Shown here one piece after another: positions 35,737 through 44,159 of a stretch of DNA of 64,000 bases. Made by a program: the position numbers and the translations under genes. Source of the stretch: Terriglobia bacterium (GTDB lineage Bacteria > Acidobacteriota > Terriglobia > Bryobacterales > Bryobacteraceae); contig JAIQFN010000022.1 in assembly GCA_020073265.1 (NCBI GenBank), forward strand, positions 25,487-89,486. The letters run 5' to 3'. A model generated the notes under the pieces. The model was not told the origin of the DNA, searched no databases, and saw only the letters and a program-made list of their open reading frames with translations. Within the stretch, counting starts at the first letter, position 1, and every line of letters starts with the position of its first letter.

Positions 35737-36964
35737 CCTGCTGACTGGCGCACTGTGCTGCGCTCTGCTGTTGAAGGCGGATTTCCAGCCTTCCAGGTGG
35801 AAATACCGGCGCTCGCTTCCGGCCGGTGCAACGGCGCAAATGGTGGTGCTGGATGTGGACCGCGGCACTTACATCAATTCCCAAGCGGGCCTGGCGGACC
35901 TGCGGGTGGTCAGGGGCCAGGACGAAGTGGCATACGTCCTCGAAAAGATGCACGGATCGCACCAACGGGAGGAGGTATCGAGCCGCGTACTCGATCAGGG
36001 CGTCAGCTCGCTGGGCAATCTCGAACTGACAGTGGAGGTGGGCGAAGGCCGCCGCCACAACGGCGTCCGCCTGGCAACGCCCAGGACCAACTTCCGTCAA
36101 CGCGTCGGAATCGCAACCAGCGACGATGGCCGTCGATGGACGCGTGCCCGGGACGATGGCTATATCTTCGATTTCTCGCAGGACAACCGGCGAGTTTCCG
36201 TACTGTACGTCAGCTACCCGGTTTCCTCGCGGCGCTATGTTCGCGTCACCGTGTACGGCTGGAACAATCCAAAAGCAGTGACGAACTGTTGGGTAACGGT
36301 GGAGGGAAATGAAGCTCCGGCGCACGACATCATGGCTTCGCTCAAGGCCGAACCGCAGCAGGATACGAAAACGCAGAGCAGTGTGTACACATGGAATCTT
36401 GGCGTCGCAAGGATTCCGTACGATGAACTCTCGCTCGAAGTGGGCACGCCGGCATTTGAGCGGGCCGCGGTGGTGGAAACGAGCCGGGACGGAAAAGATT
36501 GGTCAGCATTGGGGACGGGTGTGCTATCGCGATTCCCCAAGGAGCAGTCGCAAAAGCTCGATTTCCCGGAGAGCCGCGAGCAGTACTTGCGCCTCCGGAT
36601 CTACAACCGCGACGATCGGCCCCTGGCAGTGAAAGCGGCCACGCTCAGCGTCATCCGGACTCGCGTGAAATTCAAACCTGCCGGGGGCGGCTCCTACTGG
36701 CTGTACTACGGCAATGCCGAGGCGCATGCACCGGTGTACGATCTGCGCGACTTGTTGGCGCGCGAGGTTCCCAGCCCAGAAACTACGATTACGGCGGGAC
36801 TCGAGGAGCGCAACCCCAATTACCGCGAAAAGCCTCCGTCGCCAAAGCCCTGGAGCGAGCAACATCCAGGAATCTTATACATTACTTTGGCGCTGGCAGT
36901 GGTGGGACTGGGGACCGTCACGGTCCGGTTCTTGAGAAAAGCGGGGGCTGAGAGCCCCAAGTAG
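35717..36964 (+). CDS. DUF3999 exported protein
   Basis: The 415-residue product has a signal peptide (LLTGALCCALLLKAD), a discoidin-like beta-sandwich region (FDFSQDNRRVSVLYVSYPVSSRRYVRVTVYGWNN and a second similar unit LDFPESREQYLRLRIYNRDD) and a C-terminal transmembrane helix before the basic end. The family normally pairs with DUF2339, as here, where the starts and stops overlap by 20 bp. The two probably form one envelope complex. Function unknown. Confidence 0.82.
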   Translation: MKKPASSLLTGALCCALLLKADFQPSRWKYRRSLPAGATAQMVVLDVDRGTYINSQAGLADLRVVRGQDEVAYVLEKMHGSHQREEVSSRVLDQGVSSLGNLELTVEVGEGRRHNGVRLATPRTNFRQRVGIATSDDGRRWTRARDDGYIFDFSQDNRRVSVLYVSYPVSSRRYVRVTVYGWNNPKAVTNCWVTVEGNEAPAHDIMASLKAEPQQDTKTQSSVYTWNLGVARIPYDELSLEVGTPAFERAAVVETSRDGKDWSALGTGVLSRFPKEQSQKLDFPESREQYLRLRIYNRDDRPLAVKAATLSVIRTRVKFKPAGGGSYWLYYGNAEAHAPVYDLRDLLAREVPSPETTITAGLEERNPNYREKPPSPKPWSEQHPGILYITLALAVVGLGTVTVRFLRKAGAESPK

Positions 36965-37006
36965 AGGCTTAGGGATCGCAGCAAGACGCGATGGCGGTGT
37001 TGTGGG

Positions 37007-38008
37007 CTAGGCCAGCGGCAAATCGATTTCGACGATCAGTCCGCCGGTGGGAACATTCATCGCGCGGATGGTCCCGCGATGAACAGTCACGGCGCGTTCG
37101 GCAATTGCGAGACCCAGCCCGGCGCCTTCGGAATTGCCGCTCGCGACCCGCCGGAACGGCAGGAAGATCTCGGACAACATGCCTTCCGGCACTCCCGGTC
37201 CGTGATCCCGCACGCGCAGCAGCGCCCGCGAATTGCCGACTTGCAGTGCAATCTCGACCGCCGTTCCTTCCGCGGTATGCCGGATCGCATTGCGCACGAC
37301 GTTCTCGACCGCGCTCCGCAACAGCTCTTCGAATCCCGTGACGGTGCACGCATCGGCTGACTTGACCACTACGCTGCGATTCCGCGCGCGCGCTTCGAAA
37401 TCGCCGTCATTGGCCACTTCCTGCACCAGATTGGTCAGGTCGAATGGCGCCGGAGAGCCTCGATCCACGCCGCTATCGATGCGTGTCAGCGCCAGCAATT
37501 GACCGATCAGCGTATCCAGCCGCCGCGCTTCCGATCCGATGCGTTCCAGGTTCTCGGCGGCTTCTTCGGTAGGACCTTGCTTCACCAGACCGAGCGCCAC
37601 GATCAGCCGCGCGAGTGGCGAGCGCAACTCATGCGAGACGTCGCCAAGCAATCTGCGTTGTCCGGTAATGGAGGCTTCGATTCGCTCGGCCATCCGGTCG
37701 AAGTTGCGAGCCAAGTCAGCGATCTCATCCCGGCGGTTTCTCACGGAAGGATCGACGCGGGTGTCGAGCCGCCCTTCGGCGATATGGGCCGCGGCATCGC
37801 CCAGCTTAGACAGCGGCTTGGTAAGGTACCGGCTGACGAGGTAGCAGAAGATTGCGCCGGTAATCGAGAAGAGCAGCAGATCGTGAAACATCAGCAACAG
37901 CGATCGGTATCCGAATCCCGCATGCGTGACGAGGAACGCGAGCACCAGGGCGACTGCGAGAAGCGGCAGCCAGAACCACAGAAAGATGGTTAGAAACAGT
38001 CTCTTCAC
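37007..38008 (-). CDS. Sensor histidine kinase (HAMP type)
   Basis: The 333-residue membrane kinase has two helices near the N-terminus enclosing a very short outer loop (about residues 29-41). A HAMP region follows, then the phosphoacceptor box GDVSHELRSPLARL (His126), N box (Asn240 in VRNAIRHT), DHGPGVPEG and GAGLGLAIAE. The short loop suggests it senses the membrane or acts through a partner. It overlaps the response regulator stop by 4 bp, so the pair is translationally coupled. Confidence 0.92.
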   Translation of the reverse strand: MKRLFLTIFLWFWLPLLAVALVLAFLVTHAGFGYRSLLLMFHDLLLFSITGAIFCYLVSRYLTKPLSKLGDAAAHIAEGRLDTRVDPSVRNRRDEIADLARNFDRMAERIEASITGQRRLLGDVSHELRSPLARLIVALGLVKQGPTEEAAENLERIGSEARRLDTLIGQLLALTRIDSGVDRGSPAPFDLTNLVQEVANDGDFEARARNRSVVVKSADACTVTGFEELLRSAVENVVRNAIRHTAEGTAVEIALQVGNSRALLRVRDHGPGVPEGMLSEIFLPFRRVASGNSEGAGLGLAIAERAVTVHRGTIRAMNVPTGGLIVEIDLPLA

Positions 38009-38703
38009 TGCGCCCCCGGTTTCGCGGGCGAGGCATACAGGTAGCCGGCTCCGCGAACTCCCTTGATGCGCTCTCCGCCATCTTCGAGAGGACCAAGCTT
38101 GCGCCGGAGATTGCAGACGTGCGTGTCGATGCTGCGGTCGAACGGAGAAAAGTCGCGTCCCAGAACGTTGCGGACGAGGTCCTCCCGGCTGACCGTGCTT
38201 CCGGCAGCGAGCATCAACGCAGCCAGCAGATCGAATTCCACGGTGGTGAGATCCACCGGCTTGCCGCTTCGCCGCGCGGTACGGGTTCCTCCATCCAGCT
38301 GGATGTCCCCGATGGCGATGGCTGGCGAGACCGGCTGCTGCGGCGCCGATCTTCGCAAGATGGCGCGGATGCGGGCCGCGAGCTCGGCGGGATCGAACGG
38401 CTTGGGCAGATAATCGTCCGCGCCCATCTCAAGCCCGCGAATGCGGTCGTGAGTATCGCCTCGAGCGGTCAACATCAGCACGGGAGTGCGGGAACGCTGG
38501 CGAATGCGGCGCAGCACGTCGAAACCGTCCGTGTCCGGCATCATCACGTCAAGCATGATCAGAGAATAGTTTTCGGCGAGGGCTCGCTCGACGCCCACGG
38601 CGCCGCTGGGAGCCCAGCTCACTTCGAACCCTTCGCGCGCCAGGAAGCGAGTGACGAGCCGGCAGAGCTCCGCATCGTCGTCGACCACCAGCACGCGTTC
38701 CAT
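38005..38703 (-). CDS. OmpR-family response regulator
   Basis: The 232-residue product has a receiver domain (VLVVDDD, phosphoacceptor Asp52 in MLDVMMPDTDG, Thr79, Lys101 in LPKPF) and a winged helix with TVEFDLLAALMLAAGSTVSR and DTHVCNLRRKLG. It is phosphorylated by the coupled kinase just downstream. Its start faces the TIGR03435 gene at 38844 across 140 bp, so that gene is a plausible target. Confidence 0.93.
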   Translation of the reverse strand: MERVLVVDDDAELCRLVTRFLAREGFEVSWAPSGAVGVERALAENYSLIMLDVMMPDTDGFDVLRRIRQRSRTPVLMLTARGDTHDRIRGLEMGADDYLPKPFDPAELAARIRAILRRSAPQQPVSPAIAIGDIQLDGGTRTARRSGKPVDLTTVEFDLLAALMLAAGSTVSREDLVRNVLGRDFSPFDRSIDTHVCNLRRKLGPLEDGGERIKGVRGAGYLYASPAKPGAQ

Positions 38704-38843
38704 AGAAAAGACTGGGCGCTTTTCATTCTAAAGCCCCGTTGCGCAGCTGCACCGTCAAGATCTGTCAAGGAGCTTAACCGTTCTTGACGAAGCTTGGCAT
38801 TACTAAACGGAAGGAACGGCCAAAGCATTTTAGAGTGGAATAC

Positions 38844-39632
38844 ATGACCCGAACCCTCGCGCTCGCTACCCTCCTCGCTTTGTCGCTGGAACACGGCCAC
38901 TGCCAGGACCCGCCGAAGGCACCGGCTTTCGAAGTAGCATCGATCACGCCGTGCAAGCCGGGGACTCCCGAACCTCCGGGGGAACACGCCGGCGTTTTCC
39001 AGTTCACCTATCCGGGCGGAAGATTGAACGCGCGCGCGGCCACGCTGAAACTGCTGCTGGAATGGGCGTACGACATCCAGCCTTCGCAGCATTCGGGCGG
39101 CCCGTCCTGGATGGAAACCGACCGCTATGACATCGTGGCGAAGGCCGAAGGCAGCGCCACCGACGCTGAGATGAAGCGGATGACGCAGACGCTGTTGGCC
39201 GACCGGTTTCAGTTGAAGCTGCATCACGAAAGTAGGATGCAATCCGTCTACGTCATCTCGGTTGGGAAGGCCGCTCCCAAGCTCTTCCCTCCAAAAGACG
39301 ATGAAACCCACTCGCTGCATGTCGCCCCGCAGATGGGCCAGGATCAGAAGATCGTTTCTTTCCACGTCGTCGCCACGCGGTTCTCGCTTACGCAATTGGC
39401 CGATACGTTCGCGCGTCAACTCGGGAGTGTCATTGTGAACCAGACCGGCCTGGACGGCGAATACGATTTCGCGATGGACCTCACGCCGGATGAGAGCCGG
39501 CCGAATCCGCTGGACCCATCGCTTCTGATTGCCGGGATGCGGGAGCAGCTTGGGCTGACGCTGAAATCGCAAAAGGCCCCGGTGGACGTCCTGGTGATCG
39601 ATAGCGCGGAGAAGGTAGCGGCCGGAAACTAG
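38844..39632 (+). CDS. TIGR03435-family exported protein
   Basis: The 262-residue product has a signal peptide (ATLLALSLEHGHCQD) and the family pattern: AFEVASITPCKPG after cleavage, AATLKLLLEWAYDIQ, PSWMETDRYDIVAKAEG, LLADRFQLKLHHESRMQSVYVISVGK, and VVNQTGLDGEYDFAMDL at the end. Such proteins are highly amplified in Solibacter-type acidobacteria and have no known function. It is divergent from the response regulator gene. The ATG at 38844 was chosen by the signal peptide. Confidence 0.88.
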   Translation: MTRTLALATLLALSLEHGHCQDPPKAPAFEVASITPCKPGTPEPPGEHAGVFQFTYPGGRLNARAATLKLLLEWAYDIQPSQHSGGPSWMETDRYDIVAKAEGSATDAEMKRMTQTLLADRFQLKLHHESRMQSVYVISVGKAAPKLFPPKDDETHSLHVAPQMGQDQKIVSFHVVATRFSLTQLADTFARQLGSVIVNQTGLDGEYDFAMDLTPDESRPNPLDPSLLIAGMREQLGLTLKSQKAPVDVLVIDSAEKVAAGN

Positions 39633-39668
39633 TTGCGTCGCGGTGCACGCGCGCTTGGGAGCGTTCGC

Positions 39669-40208
39669 TCAGACGCCTTTGGATACGAACCGGAAGAATC
39701 GCCAGGGGCGCCCTTTGACGATGCGCTCTTGCTCTTCATACGAACCGCCCGAGTAGCTCGAAATCGCGGTTCGCCAGAAAAGGACGGCCGGCGCATTTGC
39801 TTCGAGGACTCGAACGAGCCATTCGCCGGGACGTTCATTCCAAAGCAGCATGGCCATTCTCTGGCCGAGGCCGTTCCTTCGAAATCTACGGACGACAAAG
39901 AACTCGCGAACGTCCTGCGCGCCGGTGTCGCCTAGCCATTCCACTGCCGATCCGACCAGGGCGAAGCCCGCGATCGAATCTCCAAGCTTCGCCAGATACG
40001 CATCGTAGCCGTTCCGCCATACCGAGGATGTGTCGTAAGAGTAGCTGCCGTCGGCCTTGAGATCCACATCGAACCACTGCGCCATGTCGTGGACGTAGAA
40101 CTCGAACAGATTTCGAAGCACCACGTCCGACTCGGCACCTATCTTCGAGATCGAGAGATTGGACGGCGGCATGAGGAATGAGCGCTGGAGCGAAACAAGG
40201 TCCAGCAT
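39669..40208 (-). CDS. GNAT-family acetyltransferase
   Basis: The 179-residue product has the GNAT acetyl-CoA-binding loop VRRFRRNGLGQRMAMLL and the preceding beta-strands (IAGFALVG, VREFFVV). The C-terminal part FWRTAISSYSGG is typical of the fold. Substrate unknown. The start could be the ATG at 40208 or 40172 (MPPSNLS). It overlaps nothing and lies 49 bp downstream of the AlkZ-like gene on the same strand. Confidence 0.8.
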   Translation of the reverse strand: MLDLVSLQRSFLMPPSNLSISKIGAESDVVLRNLFEFYVHDMAQWFDVDLKADGSYSYDTSSVWRNGYDAYLAKLGDSIAGFALVGSAVEWLGDTGAQDVREFFVVRRFRRNGLGQRMAMLLWNERPGEWLVRVLEANAPAVLFWRTAISSYSGGSYEEQERIVKGRPWRFFRFVSKGV

Positions 40209-40257
40209 AGCTCAGCCGGATTCAGCGCTGCCGCTTGAACAAGACTGGAACCGGCGG

Positions 40258-41403
40258 TCAGGTCTTCCAGGCGAGGCTCAAGGTGCAGCCGAGGAACGCG
40301 GCCAGGCGTTCGGCTTCCTGGGCGGCGGCGCGGCGCACCCACACTGGCGGCATGACGAACGGGTGGATGACGACCTCGACGCGGCTGCTTTTCATTTCGT
40401 GGCGCCAGGTTCCCAGCATGCGGCCATTGACCAGGAGGACGGGCGAGATCCAGCCCTGCGGGCGATAAACGCGGCGTCGAAAATCGCCGGGGAGCAGGTG
40501 CTCGGCGTGGTGGGATGCGGCGACCACGTACTGATCGAAGCCGGGCAGCAGCCGGACTGAGCGTAGTGGCGGGAGCTCGCGCACGCGGCGGGCGTCGACG
40601 GCGAGCATCCAGGCCTGGACACCTTCGACGTCGACCGGAGTCACTTCTTCGCCGAGCGAGGCGATCCATTGCCGAGCGGTGCCAACGCCGCCGCCGTTCC
40701 ACCAGCGCGCGAGGTCGTGGTGCGTGGCCGGGCCGTAGGCAGCGAGGTACCGGCGGGTGATGGCGGCCGGAGCAGCCTGCGGGTCTATTTTCGAATTGGC
40801 AGCCGATGATGAAGCGGCCAGCCAGGTATCCGGATGCGTGAACCGGACGCGCTGACCCAGGCTGGGTCCGAAGCACAAGCGGCCGGAGAATGCGGCGGGC
40901 TTCAGGATAGTGCCCCAACTGCTTTCGCCGAGCTTGGCGGCGAACGTGGCCGAGCCGGTGAGGCGCGCCACTTCACGCACCAGCTCCTCGCGCGTCATCA
41001 CGCGATTGTCCAGCGCGGTGGCGACGGCGTCGGTCAGGCGGTCGAGTTCCTGGATCGTGATCCCGAAATAGTTCTGCCAGGCTGCGGGCCTCAGATAACG
41101 ACGGCTGGTGCTCAGAGCGGCGTGCCACAGGGGCAGCTCGCCGGCGGGGAGCAGGTGCAGGGTGCCGCGCATGGCCCAGGTTTTGACGAGCGTGCGGTCC
41201 TCCCAGAGCGCGCGCTGGACGGCACGACGGTCGAGGTTTTCGACGCGGGCCCAGACCGTCAGCTCAGCCGAGGACATCACCTGGGCGTGCAGGCCGCACA
41301 GGCGGCTGGCGACTCGGAGCAGGCTGCCGGCGGGCGCGCGCCTATCGAGGTGATGGCGCCGGATGCGCCAGGCGGCCGCTCGAGACCAGGTGAGCTTGAG
41401 CAT
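40258..41403 (-). CDS. Winged-helix DNA-binding protein, AlkZ/HTH_42 family
   Basis: The 381-residue product has the HTH_42/AlkZ pattern: LCGLHAQVMSSAELTVWAR near the N-terminus, TLVKTWAMRGTLHLLPAGELPLW, and AITRRYLAAYGPATHHDLARWW in the middle. AlkZ and YcaQ are DNA glycosylases that remove bulky or cross-linked bases, with a catalytic QxQ/QxD. Here the equivalent triad reads HAQ, so activity is uncertain. A DNA-repair role is inferred from the family. Confidence 0.8.
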   Translation of the reverse strand: MLKLTWSRAAAWRIRRHHLDRRAPAGSLLRVASRLCGLHAQVMSSAELTVWARVENLDRRAVQRALWEDRTLVKTWAMRGTLHLLPAGELPLWHAALSTSRRYLRPAAWQNYFGITIQELDRLTDAVATALDNRVMTREELVREVARLTGSATFAAKLGESSWGTILKPAAFSGRLCFGPSLGQRVRFTHPDTWLAASSSAANSKIDPQAAPAAITRRYLAAYGPATHHDLARWWNGGGVGTARQWIASLGEEVTPVDVEGVQAWMLAVDARRVRELPPLRSVRLLPGFDQYVVAASHHAEHLLPGDFRRRVYRPQGWISPVLLVNGRMLGTWRHEMKSSRVEVVIHPFVMPPVWVRRAAAQEAERLAAFLGCTLSLAWKT

Positions 41404-41436
41404 TCGCTAACAATTATGCCAGCCGGAGCGAGTGAG

Positions 41437-41532
41437 CTACGGCTCGAGTTTCCTCTGGATGGCAAGCCGCCGGCGCTCCGCCGCGGCCGCGTCGCTCACT
41501 TTCGCCGGGTCCAGAAGGTCGAGATTCTTCAA
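41437..41532 (-). other. Coding-like out-of-frame tail after the SGNH gene
   Basis: In a frame different from the SGNH gene, a 31-codon stretch reads KNLDLLDPAKVSDAAAAER and on to a TAG, with GC-rich third positions. Its only nearby start is a TTG overlapping the SGNH stop. It may be the true 3' end of the SGNH gene lost by a frameshift, or a tiny separate gene. Confidence 0.25.
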
Positions 41533-42686
41533 CTGCTCGACAATCCCAGCAGATCCTGCAACTGGTAGCGCGATTGGTAGGGCTGGAACGCATTCAGCAA
41601 ATCGACGAAACGATATTGTTCGGCGTTGAAATGCTTCAACAGGGGCGCATAGCAGCGCGGCTTGCGATCGCGGTTGCGCTGCTGATCGGTGGTATTCGGA
41701 AAGATCACGATGATCGGCAGCGCGCCATCTTCCAGGACTTTTCGATAGAAGGCGTCGAAGATTTTTTCGGTGACCTGGTAGGCTTCCGAATTCGGGTTAT
41801 ACACTCCCTCACGATCGAGGAGCGGATAGAGCACCTGTTTTTTTGCGGTCGCCCAAGCGATCTTGGCAAGGCGGACTGAGGGCAGGGAGTCGAGCGGGCC
41901 TTGGCCGTAACTCATCTGGTAGTGAAAATCGTTCCGGCCGAGTTCAGCGAGGACCTGGGCGGGATTTTGGACCAAGCGCTGGTAGTCTTCAAAGCTCGAG
42001 AGGGGATTTTTCAAGAGCGCCAGCCGACCGCTTTGAAGCTGGAAGCGGGGCTTCGAAAAAATCCAGTCCGGGTATGCGTCGCTGTAGAAGGCGCGGAAGA
42101 CGTTGACGTCGCGCTGGAAGTTTTCGGTCATGTAACCGATGAAGACGATGTGGGGGTGATAGGTTGCACCGACCTTCAAATAACGGAGGTAGGCCTGATC
42201 GAGTCCGTAGGCTCCGACTCCGTAATTCAGGACCTCGACGCGCGGCGCCATTTCGGGGATTCGTTTGGCCCAGCATTCGGCCAGGCGCACATCGCGGCAG
42301 TAAGTGAACGAATCGCCGAAAGCTTCGATGCGCGTGATGCCGGCGGCCGGGAACGGTGCGTATTCCTGATCGTCGCGCATTCCTGCGGAGTTAGTTTCGG
42401 CGATCTGCCGGATGGACTCGATGGTTGGAGTGAGAGCTTTTGTCCAGCCGAGCACGGGATCGAAACCCATTCCAGTTGCGTGTCCGCGCGAGAGAAACTG
42501 CGATAGCGTGTCTTTCTGGTTCTCGGTGAGCACGGAGGGGCGGGGATCGAACCTTACGCCGCGTCGCTCGAGCAGGCGCAATTCGGCGAGCGAAAAACCT
42601 TCGATGACGAGATACAGCGCGATAGCGGCCGCGACGATGACGCGGGTCCTGAATCTGGGAGGCGATGCCGAACCGCGGCTAGGCAC
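41529..42686 (-). CDS. SGNH/GDSL-hydrolase-like protein, membrane-anchored
   Basis: The 385-residue product has an N-terminal membrane helix (VIVAAAIALYLVIEGFSL) and an SGNH block EAFGDSFTYC (Ser126 as nucleophile). Later come NYGVGAYGLDQAYL (block III-like Asn/Gly) and VIFPNTT. Such membrane-tethered SGNH proteins often act on acyl groups of surface glycans. The catalytic Asp-x-x-His near the C-terminus is not clear, which fits a possible frameshift at the end. The start is a GTG (42686). Confidence 0.72.
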   Translation of the reverse strand: MPSRGSASPPRFRTRVIVAAAIALYLVIEGFSLAELRLLERRGVRFDPRPSVLTENQKDTLSQFLSRGHATGMGFDPVLGWTKALTPTIESIRQIAETNSAGMRDDQEYAPFPAAGITRIEAFGDSFTYCRDVRLAECWAKRIPEMAPRVEVLNYGVGAYGLDQAYLRYLKVGATYHPHIVFIGYMTENFQRDVNVFRAFYSDAYPDWIFSKPRFQLQSGRLALLKNPLSSFEDYQRLVQNPAQVLAELGRNDFHYQMSYGQGPLDSLPSVRLAKIAWATAKKQVLYPLLDREGVYNPNSEAYQVTEKIFDAFYRKVLEDGALPIIVIFPNTTDQQRNRDRKPRCYAPLLKHFNAEQYRFVDLLNAFQPYQSRYQLQDLLGLSSS

Positions 42687-42763
42687 TCGAAACAGTGTAG
42701 CTGGAAAGATCCGGCGCGCGCGGGTGTATAGTAACTTAGATCCTCAGAGAGGAGGAGTGCAGG

Positions 42764-44050
42764 ATGCGGCGTAATCTCTTTCGGGGCGCGGCGTTGGTCG
42801 CGCTCATCGTGACGCTCGGAGTTGGTTCGGCGGTGCTGAACCGGAGAGGCGTGGTGCAGGCGGCGGGAGTGCAGGCGCCGCGGTTTGAAGTGGATCCGCT
42901 GTGGCCCAAGCCGCTGCCCAATCATTGGATCCTGGGGCAGACCATCGGCGTGTCGGTGGACGCGCAGGACCACATCTGGATCATTCATCGCGCCGGGTCG
43001 CTCGAGCCGGGCGAAGTACACGCCACCACGAATCCGCCGACCGCGCAGTGCTGCGCTCCCGCGCCGCCGGTGCTGGAGTTCGATGAAGAGGGCAACCTGA
43101 TCGGGCATTGGGGCGGGCCGGGGCCGGGGTATGACTGGCCGGATTCGAATCATGGGATCACGGTGGATTACAAGGGCAACGTGTGGATCGGCGGGAATGG
43201 ACGCGGTGCGCCGGCGGGCGGCGCGGGGCGCGGGCGCGGAGGACGGGGAGCGAGCGCGGCTACCGGAGATCAGACGGCGTACAACGAGGGGCAAGTGGCC
43301 GGGACGCAGCCGTTCAACGACAACATGATCCTGAAGTTCACGCAGGAAGGAAAATTCCTGATGCAGATCGGCAAGCCGAATCAGAGCAAAGGCAGCAACG
43401 ATATTGCGAATTTGCGGCTGCCGGCGAAAATTTTTGTCGATCCGAAGACCAATGAAGCTTACATCGCGGACGGCTACGGCAACCATCGCGTGATCGTGTT
43501 CGACGCCGAGACCGGCCAGTACAAGCGGCATTGGGGCGCTTATGGGCACAAGCCGGACGACGCGAATCTGGGGCGCTACAATCCGAGCGATCCGCCCGCG
43601 CAGCAGTTCCGCAATCCGGTGCATTGCGCGGAGCTGTCGCATGACAACCTCTTGTATGTGTGCGACCGCGTGAACGACCGGATTCAGGTGTTCAAGCCGG
43701 ATGGGACGTTCGTGAAGGAGACGTTCATCGAGAAGGAGACGCTGGGGTCGGGGTCGGCGTGGGATATCGCGTTTTCGAAAGACGCCGCGCAGAAGTACAT
43801 TTATCTGGCGGATGGCGAGAACGATCGCGTGCACATTTTGGATCGGCAGTCGCTGGAGGTGCTGACGACGTTTGGTGAAGGCGGGCGGCAGCCGGGCGAG
43901 TTCTATGGAGTGCACAGCATCGCGACGGATTCCAAGGGGGACATCTTCACGACGGAGACGTATCGCGGGCAGAGGGTGCAGAAGTTCGTGTACAAGGGGC
44001 TGGCGGCGGTGACGAAGAAGGATCAGGGAGTGGTCTGGCCGAAGAAGTAG
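42764..44050 (+). CDS. Exported NHL propeller resembling peptidyl-hydroxyglycine alpha-amidating lyase (PAL)
   Basis: The 428-residue product has a signal peptide or anchor and a six-bladed NHL propeller. Read against animal PAL, the active-site residues all have counterparts: Arg76 (IIHRAGS), His130 (SNHGITVD), Tyr238 (ADGYGNHR), His287 (FRNPVHCAE), Arg302 (CDRVNDRI) and His384 (YGVHSIATD). PAL cleaves alpha-hydroxyglycine peptides to amides. Here the fold and residues are seen, but the substrate is unproven. A Gly/Arg-rich insert (147-166) interrupts a blade. GGAGGAG precedes the ATG. Confidence 0.75.
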   Translation: MRRNLFRGAALVALIVTLGVGSAVLNRRGVVQAAGVQAPRFEVDPLWPKPLPNHWILGQTIGVSVDAQDHIWIIHRAGSLEPGEVHATTNPPTAQCCAPAPPVLEFDEEGNLIGHWGGPGPGYDWPDSNHGITVDYKGNVWIGGNGRGAPAGGAGRGRGGRGASAATGDQTAYNEGQVAGTQPFNDNMILKFTQEGKFLMQIGKPNQSKGSNDIANLRLPAKIFVDPKTNEAYIADGYGNHRVIVFDAETGQYKRHWGAYGHKPDDANLGRYNPSDPPAQQFRNPVHCAELSHDNLLYVCDRVNDRIQVFKPDGTFVKETFIEKETLGSGSAWDIAFSKDAAQKYIYLADGENDRVHILDRQSLEVLTTFGEGGRQPGEFYGVHSIATDSKGDIFTTETYRGQRVQKFVYKGLAAVTKKDQGVVWPKK

Positions 44051-44052
44051 CA

Positions 44053-44139
44053 GAGGGGGACAGACGGAACGTTTCCTAGTTTAGACGGCGAATCAACGAG
44101 ATAGCGCCAATGAGCGGAAACGTTCCGTCTGTCCCCCTC
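44053..44139. repeat. Perfect 24-bp inverted repeat between convergent genes
   Basis: Arms 44053-44076 and 44116-44139 are exact reverse complements, containing GGGGGACAGACGGAACG, with a 39-bp spacer. It sits 3 bp after the PAL-like gene and 21 bp from the end of the convergent quinoprotein gene. It could end transcription from both sides. The motif GGGGACAGAC also resembles REP-type repeats mobilised by Y1 transposases, which I judge the better explanation. Confidence 0.8.
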
Positions 44140-44159
44140 CCGTATCCCTCCTTTACGGT

